Positions 14,430 to 22,246 of a stretch of DNA of 40,403 bases are shown here, piece after piece. The position numbers and the translations under genes were made by a program. The DNA comes from Bacteroidales bacterium. Its GTDB lineage: Bacteria > Bacteroidota > Bacteroidia > Bacteroidales > UBA932. Location: positions 1 through 40,403 of the forward strand of contig JAFPGC010000005.1 of assembly GCA_017423025.1 (NCBI GenBank), read 5' to 3'. The notes under the pieces were generated by a model, which did not search any database, had not been told where the DNA came from, and saw nothing but the letters and a program-made list of their open reading frames with translations. Positions within the stretch are counted from its first letter, which is position 1; every line of letters starts with the position of its first letter.

Positions 14430-16820
14430 TTATTTCTTGATGAACTCTGCCGGGCCCGTGTGGTAAAGGTTGCCAAAATGGGCGGCGTTCACCACGCGGG
14501 CATGGGAGCCCAGCGTGTGTTGGGCGCAATAGAGGTAGAGGTCACGGTAGGTGATGTCCGGGGTCTCGGTGATGGCCGTCACGAAGTTCTGCGTGAAGCG
14601 GTCGCTCATCCAGAACGAGCCGGTGGGATTCCAATTATCGGCCCAGGACTGTTCCTGGGCGTTGGCGCCGGTCATGGCAAGCACGCCGGGGATGCCTTCG
14701 AGGTCCGTTACCACGCACTCGGCATAGCAAGGTTCGGCCACAATGAGAAGCTTACGGAAAGCCTTTTCGCTCTGCATGGCCGCGACGGTCTCGAGCAGGA
14801 CTTGGGCGGTGACGCCCTGGTGGTGGGGTGTCTCACGCCACTGGAATTCATTGGCACCGCCGTGATTCAGGCTGCGGCCGTGTCCGCTCCAGTAAAGGAA
14901 TACGTTGTGGCCGGCACCGGGCGGGACCACCACGGGCAGTTTGTCGCTGCGCTGGCCCTTGAGAATGCTCATGACATCGTCAGACGTAAGCTTTGCGGCG
15001 TCGTAGTCAATTTTGACACCCGACATGAGGTCCGGGCCATCCTCCGTGGCACGGATGGTGCCGGGCTCAGGGTTCTTCGCATCATCGGCCACGGAACGGT
15101 CGGCGATGAGGATGATATGGTCGTCGTCAAAGCCGTTGCGCTTGAGCTGCTGATAGACGCTGAGAACATCGGAGAGGTGACGGTAGTTCTTGAACTCCGT
15201 ACTGGCATGCACCAGCAGGGCGTACTGCCCGGTAAGCGGCACGTAATCGATGCCGGCATCCTGATCCTGCGCCTGCTGGGCGAAGCGCTGCTGGGCTACG
15301 TTCTCGTCGTATAGATACTTCCATGCCACAGTGGCCTCACCGGTACGGTGGTTGCCCTTGGAGCTGAAGTAGCGGATTTTATTGATTTTGCCTCCCAGAA
15401 TCTGCCAGTGTACATAGGTGGTACCGGAAGCGGCGGCGCAACTCTCGGCGTCGAAGGCAATGTTGCCCGAGGCTCCACGGAACTGCGGAACCTGACCCTT
15501 ATCAAGCTGGCTCAGGTAAAGCTGCATGGCGGTAGCATTCCAGATGGTAGCGCTCAGGCTGGCGTCGGTATTGGGAAATGTGAGTTCGTAGATAGCCTGG
15601 TTGAAAGCAATGTTCCGCTCCATGTTATCCTCAGACTCCGGTTTATTCTCCACGGCCATCTTATGGCAGGCGAGTCCGGCCAGCAGAAGGCCGTCGTAGA
15701 ACTTGCACTCCTCGAAGGTGGGGCTGACGCCAAAGTGCCCCTCATAGCTCATTTCGAATCCCGTAGTAGGGTCGGCATAGGGAGAGAAGCCTTGGGTTTC
15801 TTCGAGGACAGCGATCATTCGGTCGGTCAGGGCGTCGATTTCCTCCTGGCTGAAGTCGCTGAAAGCGAACCATGTGCGACGCATGGACTCTATCTGGGTG
15901 GCCAAGCCGTCGAACACCGGGTCATCGGCATGTATGTCGTCAGGTAAACCGTAACTTTCGCGTATATCCCAGAAATCGAGGTACCACGCGCGGCGCAGGG
16001 CGACCACCCTAACCAGTTGATCGATGTTCTCGATGACGCAGAAAGAGCTTTGGGCCAGTGAGGACAGGTCGTCAAACGGCTTATAAAGAATGGACTCCAT
16101 CTCCTCAAGCAGATAGCTGGTGGAGATGTACTGCTTATTGTCCGCAATGGTGATACCCAGGTTCTCGGCCTGGAAGGGTGTCCAGTCGAAGAAGGTTTTG
16201 CCATAAACGTTGTCCGGCGACAGGACGTAGGCCGAGGGAACCAGGAAGTACAATTGTTGCATGAGGGTGGCATAGGCCGTCATCATAACCTCGGTAAAAG
16301 CCACGTCGCTCTCTGTGAGCGACCAGAGGAAGGGGCGCACGTCTCGCGTACCGGTTTGCGTAGGCACGGCATAGCGGCGGATGATTTCCTCGCTGGTGGC
16401 CGTGGGTGCTATGAGCGGCTTCTCGGTCTGCTGACAGGCCCGGGCAAAGACATCCAGGTTTTTGCTGTTGAAGGGACCCACGATGGCCACCACGCTGGTA
16501 TCGTTGGCCAGTTTCTCACTCAGGGTTTCCAGGTTGGCGGTGAGTTCGTCATACCAGTCCAAGTGCAGGCGCACGCAGACGTCCGTAGCGAGCTGGGCCT
16601 CCTGATAGTTGTCCAGAAACCACTGGGCCGTGCGCTCCAGCTGCGCCTTGGTAATGGAGTTGCGGTTGGGATAGACCACCGCCACCTTCTTGTCCACCCA
16701 CCGGTGCTGCGTCTTATAAACAATCTTGTCCTCCTCTTTCGAGCAGGCGGCAAGCAACATCAGGCATGATGCACACAACCACATCAGCCATCTTGCATCT
16801 GACATCTTACCTCTTTTCAT
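14430..16820 (-). CDS. Lipoprotein fusing a type 1 ligand-binding domain to a legumain-family (C13) cysteine protease
   Basis: A 796-residue predicted lipoprotein (lipobox LAAC, C26, followed by SKEED). Residues about 44-480 form a type 1 binding domain of the LivJ/ANF-receptor kind (VAVVYPNRNS, VVAIVGPFNSKN, KPLIAPTATSEEI). Residues about 530-790 are peptidase C13: YALLVHAS, then NYRHLSDVLSVYQQLKRNGF and DDDHIILIAD, the hallmark legumain region. The presumed catalytic His647 is in YWSGHGRS and Cys698 in IVAEPCYAE. Legumains cleave after Asn or Asp. The combination suggests a membrane-tethered protease controlled by ligand binding, which is inference. It overlaps the BMP-like lipoprotein gene by 14 bp, so the two are probably translationally coupled. 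An ATG at 16805 is an alternative start. Confidence 0.88.
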   Translation of the reverse strand: MKRGKMSDARWLMWLCASCLMLLAACSKEEDKIVYKTQHRWVDKKVAVVYPNRNSITKAQLERTAQWFLDNYQEAQLATDVCVRLHLDWYDELTANLETLSEKLANDTSVVAIVGPFNSKNLDVFARACQQTEKPLIAPTATSEEIIRRYAVPTQTGTRDVRPFLWSLTESDVAFTEVMMTAYATLMQQLYFLVPSAYVLSPDNVYGKTFFDWTPFQAENLGITIADNKQYISTSYLLEEMESILYKPFDDLSSLAQSSFCVIENIDQLVRVVALRRAWYLDFWDIRESYGLPDDIHADDPVFDGLATQIESMRRTWFAFSDFSQEEIDALTDRMIAVLEETQGFSPYADPTTGFEMSYEGHFGVSPTFEECKFYDGLLLAGLACHKMAVENKPESEDNMERNIAFNQAIYELTFPNTDASLSATIWNATAMQLYLSQLDKGQVPQFRGASGNIAFDAESCAAASGTTYVHWQILGGKINKIRYFSSKGNHRTGEATVAWKYLYDENVAQQRFAQQAQDQDAGIDYVPLTGQYALLVHASTEFKNYRHLSDVLSVYQQLKRNGFDDDHIILIADRSVADDAKNPEPGTIRATEDGPDLMSGVKIDYDAAKLTSDDVMSILKGQRSDKLPVVVPPGAGHNVFLYWSGHGRSLNHGGANEFQWRETPHHQGVTAQVLLETVAAMQSEKAFRKLLIVAEPCYAECVVTDLEGIPGVLAMTGANAQEQSWADNWNPTGSFWMSDRFTQNFVTAITETPDITYRDLYLYCAQHTLGSHARVVNAAHFGNLYHTGPAEFIKK

Positions 16821-17904
16821 ACTCTTCCTCCTTTCTGATGGCGTCCTCGTGAATCTGCCGGCGCATTTCCTCGGTGAGATAGGTCTCTATAAAAGGTTTA
16901 TAATAGTCATCAATATTGGGATTAATCTTCACGCCGGTGTAGCCTTCTTTCAGTCCTAATACCTGATGCCTGGGCATGCCTTCCGGCGAGAGCCACTGGC
17001 CGATGCAGAGCCCAACGGCGCGGTCGATATGCTTGAGGATGGACATATCGCAGTTCCAGGAGAACTTCTCTACGTCTATCCCCATATAATCGTTAATATT
17101 TGTGATTTCGCAGAGATACATCATGGTGTAGCCGGCACCACCGCAGATGGGGACAATGGTGCCGCTGGCCTCGCTGATGATGCGGAGGGCCGTGGTATCG
17201 GCAATGTTATAACCCTGACCGGAATGCTCGGCTAAATAGATGGTTTCGAGATGCTTTTCCCACGGCACCAGATACGTATCATCGTATTCGACCTTGTAGT
17301 AGTCGGTATAGAAGCCGTCGGAGAAACCCTTGGCAGCCCCGGCCACCGTCAGGTCCTCGGGATTGGAGATGATCAGTGTGGCATGATCGCTGATGGCTGG
17401 CCAGAGGGCGCCGCCTTCGTACATGGCCCCGTAATAGGGCAGATAGAGCGTGGAGCCGCCGGAAGCGAGAGGCTCCGGTGTCTCCAGGTACAGGAGGTCG
17501 GCGTAGGGATTGCCGTCGAAGACGGAACTGTTCTGGCGAATGTAACCGTCATAGCCCGCCGCAGCTACGATATACAGGTGGGGAATGGTGTCCCTGTTGC
17601 TTTTGACCGTCTGGAACATGTTCTCCAGATAGTCCCTGCCTTCCTCGTAGCTGGTGGGCGACAGTTCTACGGTACGCAGGCCGTGCTCTGTAGCGGCCTC
17701 TTCCACTCCCAGGTAAATAAGATCGTTGTAGGAGCGGTCGCCCAAACCGTCTTGGCCGTAAATCACGGTGACGATGGGGGCTGTGCTGGCCATGGGCTCA
17801 TCGGGGTCCGGCACGTAGATGATGTTTCCCGCCTTGGTACAGGCAGAGAGCATCATCACGACGGAGAGCCCGGCAGTTAATAATATCCAGATTGACTTTT
17901 TCAT
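16807..17904 (-). CDS. BMP/PnrA-like substrate-binding lipoprotein
   Basis: A 365-residue predicted lipoprotein, lipobox LSAC with C22. The mature part resembles the basic membrane protein (BMP, PnrA/TmpC/Med) family of type 1 binding proteins: a first strand VTVIYGQDGLGDRSYNDL like the family's DxSFN motif, then IYLGVEEA, and the later AAKGFSDGF. Family members bind nucleosides for ABC import or act as regulators, but no permease or ATPase is nearby. The gene starts in an ATGA overlap with the AraC-type regulator upstream and ends inside the receptor-protease gene. The three genes look like one coupled unit, so a sensor role is more likely than transport (inference). Confidence 0.8.
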   Translation of the reverse strand: MKKSIWILLTAGLSVVMMLSACTKAGNIIYVPDPDEPMASTAPIVTVIYGQDGLGDRSYNDLIYLGVEEAATEHGLRTVELSPTSYEEGRDYLENMFQTVKSNRDTIPHLYIVAAAGYDGYIRQNSSVFDGNPYADLLYLETPEPLASGGSTLYLPYYGAMYEGGALWPAISDHATLIISNPEDLTVAGAAKGFSDGFYTDYYKVEYDDTYLVPWEKHLETIYLAEHSGQGYNIADTTALRIISEASGTIVPICGGAGYTMMYLCEITNINDYMGIDVEKFSWNCDMSILKHIDRAVGLCIGQWLSPEGMPRHQVLGLKEGYTGVKINPNIDDYYKPFIETYLTEEMRRQIHEDAIRKEEEYEKR

Positions 17905-18272
17905 AGGCCCTTATTTTTCTGACGATATTCGGTAGGGGTCATTCCGAAGCGGTGTTTGAACTGGTCCCGGAAAGTGGCAAGGGTGAGACCAACGCTTTCG
18001 GAAATGTCCGTGAAAGACATTTCCGGGTGTTCATGCAACAGGCGCACAGCTTCCTCCATCCGCAGGGAATTGATGTACGCGGTGACGGACTGCCCATCGG
18101 CATGGGCCGACATCAGTGCGCACAAGTTGCGACGGGTAAGGCCGAACCGGCCCAGGATATCACGTCGCTGGAGGTTGGGATCGGTGTAGAGTCTCTGGGT
18201 CCGGATGAGCTCATCCATCTGCCGGAAAAACTCCTCGCCGGGCACTCCCCTGTCTGTGGTTTTACTGCTCAT
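17901..18272 (-). CDS. Free-standing AraC-type DNA-binding protein
   Basis: A 123-residue protein made almost only of the two helix-turn-helix units of the AraC/XylS family. The signature stretch is near residues 86-117 (MSFTDISESVGL, FRDQFKHRFGMTPTEYR). No ligand-binding or membrane part is present. Residues 18-119 are roughly 60-65% identical to the C-terminal 100 residues of the membrane-anchored regulator just upstream (18364-20010). It is therefore a duplicated, detached DNA-binding domain. The 91 bp leader holds two strong inverted repeats, and the gene overlaps the BMP-like lipoprotein by ATGA. It probably controls this cluster, perhaps through the same sites as its parent. Confidence 0.88.
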   Translation of the reverse strand: MSSKTTDRGVPGEEFFRQMDELIRTQRLYTDPNLQRRDILGRFGLTRRNLCALMSAHADGQSVTAYINSLRMEEAVRLLHEHPEMSFTDISESVGLTLATFRDQFKHRFGMTPTEYRQKNKGL

Positions 18273-18275
18273 AGA

Positions 18276-18306
18276 CTACACTTATTCTTTGAAAGAATAA
18301 ATGTAG
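18276..18306 (-). promoter_or_regulatory. Inverted repeat just before the small AraC-type gene
   Basis: Arms of 15 bp (18276-18290 with 18292-18306) around a single central base, with one mismatch; the inner 9 bp are perfect. It lies three bases before the start codon. It could be an operator, or an RNA hairpin that masks the start region. Confidence 0.6.
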
Positions 18307-18325
18307 AAAAAAAACGCACCTTTTT

Positions 18326-18359
18326 ATGCACGAATTTGGCACGGTGCCAAATTCATGCA
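18326..18359 (-). promoter_or_regulatory. Palindromic element 1, candidate regulator binding site
   Basis: Arms of 16 bp (18327-18342 with 18344-18359) around one central base, with one mismatch; core GAATTTGGCAC/GTGCCAAATTC. It sits 54-86 bp before the small AraC-type gene. A related, gap-free 33 bp match occurs 49-81 bp before the larger regulator gene (20059-20091). It starts just after the larger gene's stop, and a run of eight T follows 12 bases after the hairpin. A weak terminator role is possible as well. Confidence 0.6.
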
Positions 18360-18363
18360 TCAA

Positions 18364-20010
18364 TTAGAGTTTTTGGCGGTATTCGGTGGGAGTCATTCCG
18401 AACTGGCGCTTGAACTGGTCACGGAAGGTGGAAGGGGTGAAACCCACATTTTCGGCAATTTCCGTGAGAGACATCTCCGGGGCCTCCCGCAGCAGGCGGA
18501 CAGCGTCCTCCAGACGCATGGCGTTGATGTAAGCGGTAAAGGACTGCCCTTCGGCATGGACGGCCAGGAGGTCGCTTAGGGTGCGGCGGCTGATGTCGAA
18601 ACGGTCCAGGATATCCTGCCGCTGGAGGAACGCATCGGCATAGAGTCTCTCGCTACGGATAATTCCGTCAATGAGGCCGAACAGTTCGGGGTTGGCGGCG
18701 GGAACAGCGGATGCTTTCTGCTGGTTATCCTTGTCATTCCTCTTTCGCTGACGGGCGAAATAGATGGAGAAGGCCGCGGCCACCAGCAATAGCACCACCA
18801 CGGCGATGATGATGGCATCCTTCCGGGCCGATGCCTTCTGGGCGTCCCGGATCTTGCGGTCCTGCTCCTGGGCATGGTACTTGGCGGCTAATTCCTGGGC
18901 CTCGCTCTCCTGCAGCCGCCTGTTCAGTTCTTTCTGAAGGGCGGCGTAGCGGTTCATATAGTCCAGCGCCTCGGCCGTCTTTCCCTGGGCCGTAGCGGCA
19001 TCGGCCCTGTCCTTCAGGATGATGGTATAGTTTTCATTGAGTGTGTCGGCGCCCATCCGGGCTTCCATCTCATCGTAAATGGAGAGGAGTTTATCCCATT
19101 CTCCCAGTGCCTTCCAGGCGGAGGCAATCATCACGCGGCCACCATAACTCCTGCCATAGTCCGACTGCTCAAAGAGGGCCAGATACTTGCGGGATTCCTG
19201 GATATCAGGAGGGGTTTTGCGTGCATATGACCGGGCCAGGAAGCCCCAGGCCTGGGCCTTGTAGAACTTGCAGTAGCGCTTGCGGTCCTCCCCTATGGGC
19301 GGAAGGCGGAAACTGTCTTCGGCATAGGCCGAAGGGTGTTTTTCATATTCTTCCAGCTTAGACACGATGGCGGCGGCTTCCGGGATGATGGCTTCGAAGT
19401 TGCCGTCCTCATCCAGCACGGTAATCTTGCGTTTGCGGGCCACGATGCCGGCGTCCAGCCGGTCTACGCTGTGAGCACCTGCATCCAGGGCCTTGATAAC
19501 CTGATCCAACTTGGCCAGGCCCTCGTCGTGTCGGCCCAGATAAGTCATTACATTGCCTATCTCGGCCTCCATCCTCAGCGCTTCCGTCTCATGCCCCCAC
19601 TGACGGTTCAAATCGGCCAGCTGGGTGGCGTAAATGAGCCACTGCTCGTAGTCCCTCTTCTTACGGTAGGCGTCCATCATCAGCTGGAGTACGTTGCTGC
19701 GGTTGTCGACTGTGGAAACGGTGGTTGCACGGGTGGAATCCCGTTGCAACAGATCCTTGCACAGGGTGATGGCTTCGTCCAGACGATGGTCTGCCGGGGA
19801 GTGCGCATACACCTTGGCGCGGAGATAATCGGCCTCAAAGGCATCTACATTGCCCACGATGAGGGCCGAATCTATAATGGTAAGCGCCCGCTCCGGGTCC
19901 GACCCGTAGACGAGCATGGCGGCCCGGGCGGTGTAAACCGTGTCGGACGGCTGCGGAACATGCGCCAGGGCTGTGAGGAGAGCCCATATGCAGGCTAAAA
20001 GGATTCTCAT
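18364..20010 (-). CDS. Membrane-anchored TPR / AraC-type regulator
   Basis: A 548-residue regulator. The ATG at 20010 is preferred; the longer frame would begin with TTG inside the regulatory region. Residues 1-16 form a signal or anchor segment. Residues about 25-365 are helical TPR-like repeats, followed by a coiled-coil stretch. One membrane span lies at about 398-418 (IIAVVVLLLVAAAF), then a basic RQRKR stop. An AraC-type DNA-binding domain fills about 445-548. The layout places a TPR sensor in the periplasm and the DNA-binding domain in the cytosol, a one-piece transmembrane regulator of a kind common in Bacteroidetes. It heads the minus-strand lipoprotein cluster, which it probably controls. 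The signal sensed is unknown. Confidence 0.85.
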   Translation of the reverse strand: MRILLACIWALLTALAHVPQPSDTVYTARAAMLVYGSDPERALTIIDSALIVGNVDAFEADYLRAKVYAHSPADHRLDEAITLCKDLLQRDSTRATTVSTVDNRSNVLQLMMDAYRKKRDYEQWLIYATQLADLNRQWGHETEALRMEAEIGNVMTYLGRHDEGLAKLDQVIKALDAGAHSVDRLDAGIVARKRKITVLDEDGNFEAIIPEAAAIVSKLEEYEKHPSAYAEDSFRLPPIGEDRKRYCKFYKAQAWGFLARSYARKTPPDIQESRKYLALFEQSDYGRSYGGRVMIASAWKALGEWDKLLSIYDEMEARMGADTLNENYTIILKDRADAATAQGKTAEALDYMNRYAALQKELNRRLQESEAQELAAKYHAQEQDRKIRDAQKASARKDAIIIAVVVLLLVAAAFSIYFARQRKRNDKDNQQKASAVPAANPELFGLIDGIIRSERLYADAFLQRQDILDRFDISRRTLSDLLAVHAEGQSFTAYINAMRLEDAVRLLREAPEMSLTEIAENVGFTPSTFRDQFKRQFGMTPTEYRQKL

Positions 20011-20058
20011 TTCATTTGTCAAATTCGGAACTAAGTTAAGAAAAAACAATTATCCCAT

Positions 20059-20091
20059 ATGCACGATTTCGGTACAAATCCAAATTCGCGG
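20059..20091 (-). promoter_or_regulatory. Element 2, related to 18326-18359
   Basis: Aligns without gaps to 18326-18358: ATGCACGA, GG-x-AC and CCAAATTC are identical at the same spacing. The palindrome is weaker here (9 of 16 arm positions). It lies 49-81 bp before the TPR/AraC gene, matching the distance of element 1 from its gene. A further CAAATTCGG occurs at 20020-20028. It lies in the divergent region shared with the pspC operon. Confidence 0.5.
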
Positions 20092-20121
20092 ATAATTTTT
20101 TGAAAATTTTAGTACCTTGTG

Positions 20122-20153
20122 TTGCAAAGTACCACAAAAAATATATATCTTTG
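20122..20153 (+). promoter_or_regulatory. Promoter of the PspC-PadR-PspC operon
   Basis: TTG (20122-20124), a 21-base spacer, and TATCTTTG (20146-20153), a good match to the Bacteroidetes consensus. It lies 32 bp before the first ATG. Confidence 0.75.
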
Positions 20154-20185
20154 CATCGGAAAATATTTTTAACACACAATAACCT

Positions 20186-20752
20186 ATGAAAAAAGTAATC
20201 AACGTATCCCTCGGAGGGCGTAACTTCACCCTCGAAGAAGAAGCTTATGCACGGCTGGGACGCTTTCTGGACCACTACAAGGCCCGCCTCACCGTCCCCG
20301 AAAGCCAGAAGGCAGAGGTGATGGACGAGATGGAAGGCCGCCTGGCCGAACTCTTCCTCCAGGAAGTGGGAGAAGGCAGTCGCGTGGTTTCCCTGGACAT
20401 GGTGAACCGCGTAGCTTCCATCCTGGGCATGCCCGACGGTTCCGCCGAAGGCAATTTCGGTGGCTTTACTCCCGGCGGTTCCTCATCGGCCCCCCGCAAA
20501 CTCTACCGCGATCTGGACGAGAAAAAGGTCGCCGGCGTTTGCTCCGGCCTGTCCTACTATTTTGACGTAGACGTGACCCTGGTCCGCATCATCATGCTGG
20601 CCGCCCTCATCTTCGGCACCGCCGGATTCTGGGTGTATGTCATTCTATGGATTGCCCTCCCGGTAGCCGACACCGCTGCCAAGAAGTGCGAACTCCGCGG
20701 CCTGGCCCCCACGCCGGAAAACATGTCCCGTTTCACCACCTATAGAAAGTAA
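20186..20752 (+). CDS. PspC-domain membrane protein
   Basis: A 188-residue protein. The N-terminal half (MKKVINVSLGGRNFTLEEEA...) is a soluble helical domain also found at the start of the third gene in this operon. From about residue 108 comes the PspC domain: RKLYRDLDEKKVAGVCSGL, then a membrane hairpin (VRIIMLAALIF...VYVILWIALP). PspC proteins sit in the inner membrane and take part in envelope stress responses. It is followed by a PadR-type regulator after 3 bp and has a good promoter upstream. Recognition of the domain is firm; its target here is not known. Confidence 0.88.
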   Translation: MKKVINVSLGGRNFTLEEEAYARLGRFLDHYKARLTVPESQKAEVMDEMEGRLAELFLQEVGEGSRVVSLDMVNRVASILGMPDGSAEGNFGGFTPGGSSSAPRKLYRDLDEKKVAGVCSGLSYYFDVDVTLVRIIMLAALIFGTAGFWVYVILWIALPVADTAAKKCELRGLAPTPENMSRFTTYRK

Positions 20753-20755
20753 GTT

Positions 20756-21100
20756 ATGGAAAGCAGCAATGACAACGTACGCGCTCAAATGCGCAAAGGC
20801 GTGCTCGAATACTGCATCCTGTGTATTCTGAGCCAAAAGGAGGCCTATGCCTCCAGTATTCTGGAAGAACTCAAGGCCGTGGGCATGCTGGTGGTGGAGG
20901 GAACCCTGTATCCCCTGCTGATCCGCCAGAAGAACCAGGGACTCCTGAACTACCGCTGGGAAGAATCCCCGCAGGGCCCGCCCCGCAAATACTATGTGAT
21001 TACGGACAAGGGCCGGGCACAACTGGAAGACATGGACGCCGCCTGGCAGGAAATGGTCCAGAGCATCGCTACACTCAAGAACAGTCACGAGAACCTTTAA
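20756..21100 (+). CDS. PadR-family transcriptional regulator
   Basis: A 114-residue winged-helix protein with PadR features: RKGVLEYCILCIL in the first helix, VVEGTLYPLLIR in the recognition helix, and the wing YRWEESPQGPPRKYYVIT. The short dimerisation tail is typical of small PadR proteins, which are usually autorepressors of a neighbouring membrane-protein operon. It lies between two PspC-domain genes with gaps of 3 and 12 bp and is almost certainly co-transcribed. It probably represses this operon in response to an envelope signal (inference). Confidence 0.93.
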   Translation: MESSNDNVRAQMRKGVLEYCILCILSQKEAYASSILEELKAVGMLVVEGTLYPLLIRQKNQGLLNYRWEESPQGPPRKYYVITDKGRAQLEDMDAAWQEMVQSIATLKNSHENL

Positions 21101-21112
21101 GAACCGCAAGAA

Positions 21113-22132
21113 ATGAAAGAGACTGAACAAGTAGGAATCGGCGGATATGCCTTTATCCTGGAAAAAGATGCCTCCGAGTCTATGAGGCAATATATTTCCC
21201 AGCTGGAAGCCCATTACCTGAGCCAGGAAGGCGGGAAGGAAATCATGGAAGGAATCGAGGAGCGCGCGGCCGAACTCCTCCTGGAGAAGGCCAAGGGCGG
21301 CGTGGTCACCCTGGCTCACGTGCAGGCGGTGATTGACGTAATAGGCCGTCCGGAGCGCATTGAGGCCGATGACCCCAACCCTTCCGCATCGGCCTACGAG
21401 AAAAAGCAGAAGAAGCTGTTCCGCGATATGGAGAACAAGCGTCTGGGCGGTGTCTGCAGCGGCCTGGCCACGTATTTTAACATCGAGGTGCAGTGGCTGC
21501 GCCTGGGCTTCCTGGTCCTTGCGCTCGTGAGTTTCTTCGGCGGCTTCCGTTCCGGTGCCTGGAGTCTTACCGTACCCGCCATCTACTGCGCCCTGTGGCT
21601 GGCCATGCCGGCCGCCCGGACCGCCCAGGACCGCTGGGCCATGAGCGGGGAAGGCAGTACGGCCGATGACATCCGCCGCAATGTGCAGGCGGGCATCCAC
21701 GAGATGGGAGACGCCGCCCGGGAAGTGACCCGCTCGGATTTCTTCCAGAAGTTCGGACGCTTCTTCATAGTGGCCATCGGCATCATCTTCCTCATTACCG
21801 GCACCTCGGGACTGGCCTCCATCTCCGTGCTAAGCCTCAAGGGAACGCAGCTCTTCGGCATCCCCTACGCCCAGTTTATGGACGAACTCAGCGAGAACGC
21901 CCCGGTGTTTATGGATATGCTGGACACCACCTGGATAGTGGTCCTGGTGGCCCTCGCCATCATCCTGCCCTTTGTCGGAATCCTGTACGGAGGCATCCAG
22001 ATGATCTTTGGCTTCAAGTCCCCTTCCTGGAAACCCGGCCTGGTCATCTTCGTGCTATGGCTCATCATCCTGGTGGTGCTGGGCGTACTGGGCTTCACCG
22101 GAGTGATTTCCACCCAGGAATTATGGATCTAA
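21113..22132 (+). CDS. Larger PspC-domain membrane protein
   Basis: A 339-residue paralogue of the first gene in the operon. The N-terminal soluble domain (VGIGGYAFILEKDASESM...) matches that of the 188-residue protein. The PspC domain begins near residue 100 (KKLFRDMENKRLGGVCSGLA) with two membrane spans. An extra C-terminal part adds about three more spans (FFIVAIGIIFLITG, VVLVALAIILPFVGILYG, GLVIFVLWLIILVVLG). The operon ends at the hairpin at 22159-22191. Role in envelope stress is inferred from the domain. Confidence 0.88.
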   Translation: MKETEQVGIGGYAFILEKDASESMRQYISQLEAHYLSQEGGKEIMEGIEERAAELLLEKAKGGVVTLAHVQAVIDVIGRPERIEADDPNPSASAYEKKQKKLFRDMENKRLGGVCSGLATYFNIEVQWLRLGFLVLALVSFFGGFRSGAWSLTVPAIYCALWLAMPAARTAQDRWAMSGEGSTADDIRRNVQAGIHEMGDAAREVTRSDFFQKFGRFFIVAIGIIFLITGTSGLASISVLSLKGTQLFGIPYAQFMDELSENAPVFMDMLDTTWIVVLVALAIILPFVGILYGGIQMIFGFKSPSWKPGLVIFVLWLIILVVLGVLGFTGVISTQELWI

Positions 22133-22158
22133 GTGTTGTTAGTTAAATATCTTCTTTT

Positions 22159-22191
22159 CACCCCCGGGCCCCTGGCCTGGGGGTGTTTGTT
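22159..22191 (+). terminator. Terminator of the PspC-PadR operon
   Basis: CACCCCC (22159-22165) pairs with GGGGGTG (22179-22185). The stem continues inward by one G-U and four G-C pairs to a three-base loop. TTTGTT follows directly. It lies 27 bp after the stop codon. Confidence 0.8.
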
Positions 22192-22208
22192 CACTGGATG
22201 GCCCGTGA

Positions 22209-22240
22209 TTTGCCTAGTTTCGGCTTAATTTGTATATTTG
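22209..22240 (+). promoter_or_regulatory. Consensus promoter of the porin gene, 6 bp from the ATG
   Basis: TTTG (22209-22212), 20 bases, TATATTTG (22233-22240): a full match to the Bacteroidetes consensus. The ATG is at 22247, so transcription would start at or very near the start codon. Confidence 0.75.
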
Positions 22241-22246
22241 CAAGTT

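Noticed and set aside
14401-14529. Longer version of the small peptide gene starting at 14529
   Set aside because: The extension is antisense-like, Pro/Arg/Gly-rich sequence inside the protease gene; the conserved part begins at 14400.
14430-17904. Reading the binding lipoproteins as parts of an ABC importer
   Set aside because: No permease or ATPase for them is present; the only ABC-type permease in the window (29630-30772) is of the LolC/FtsX class.
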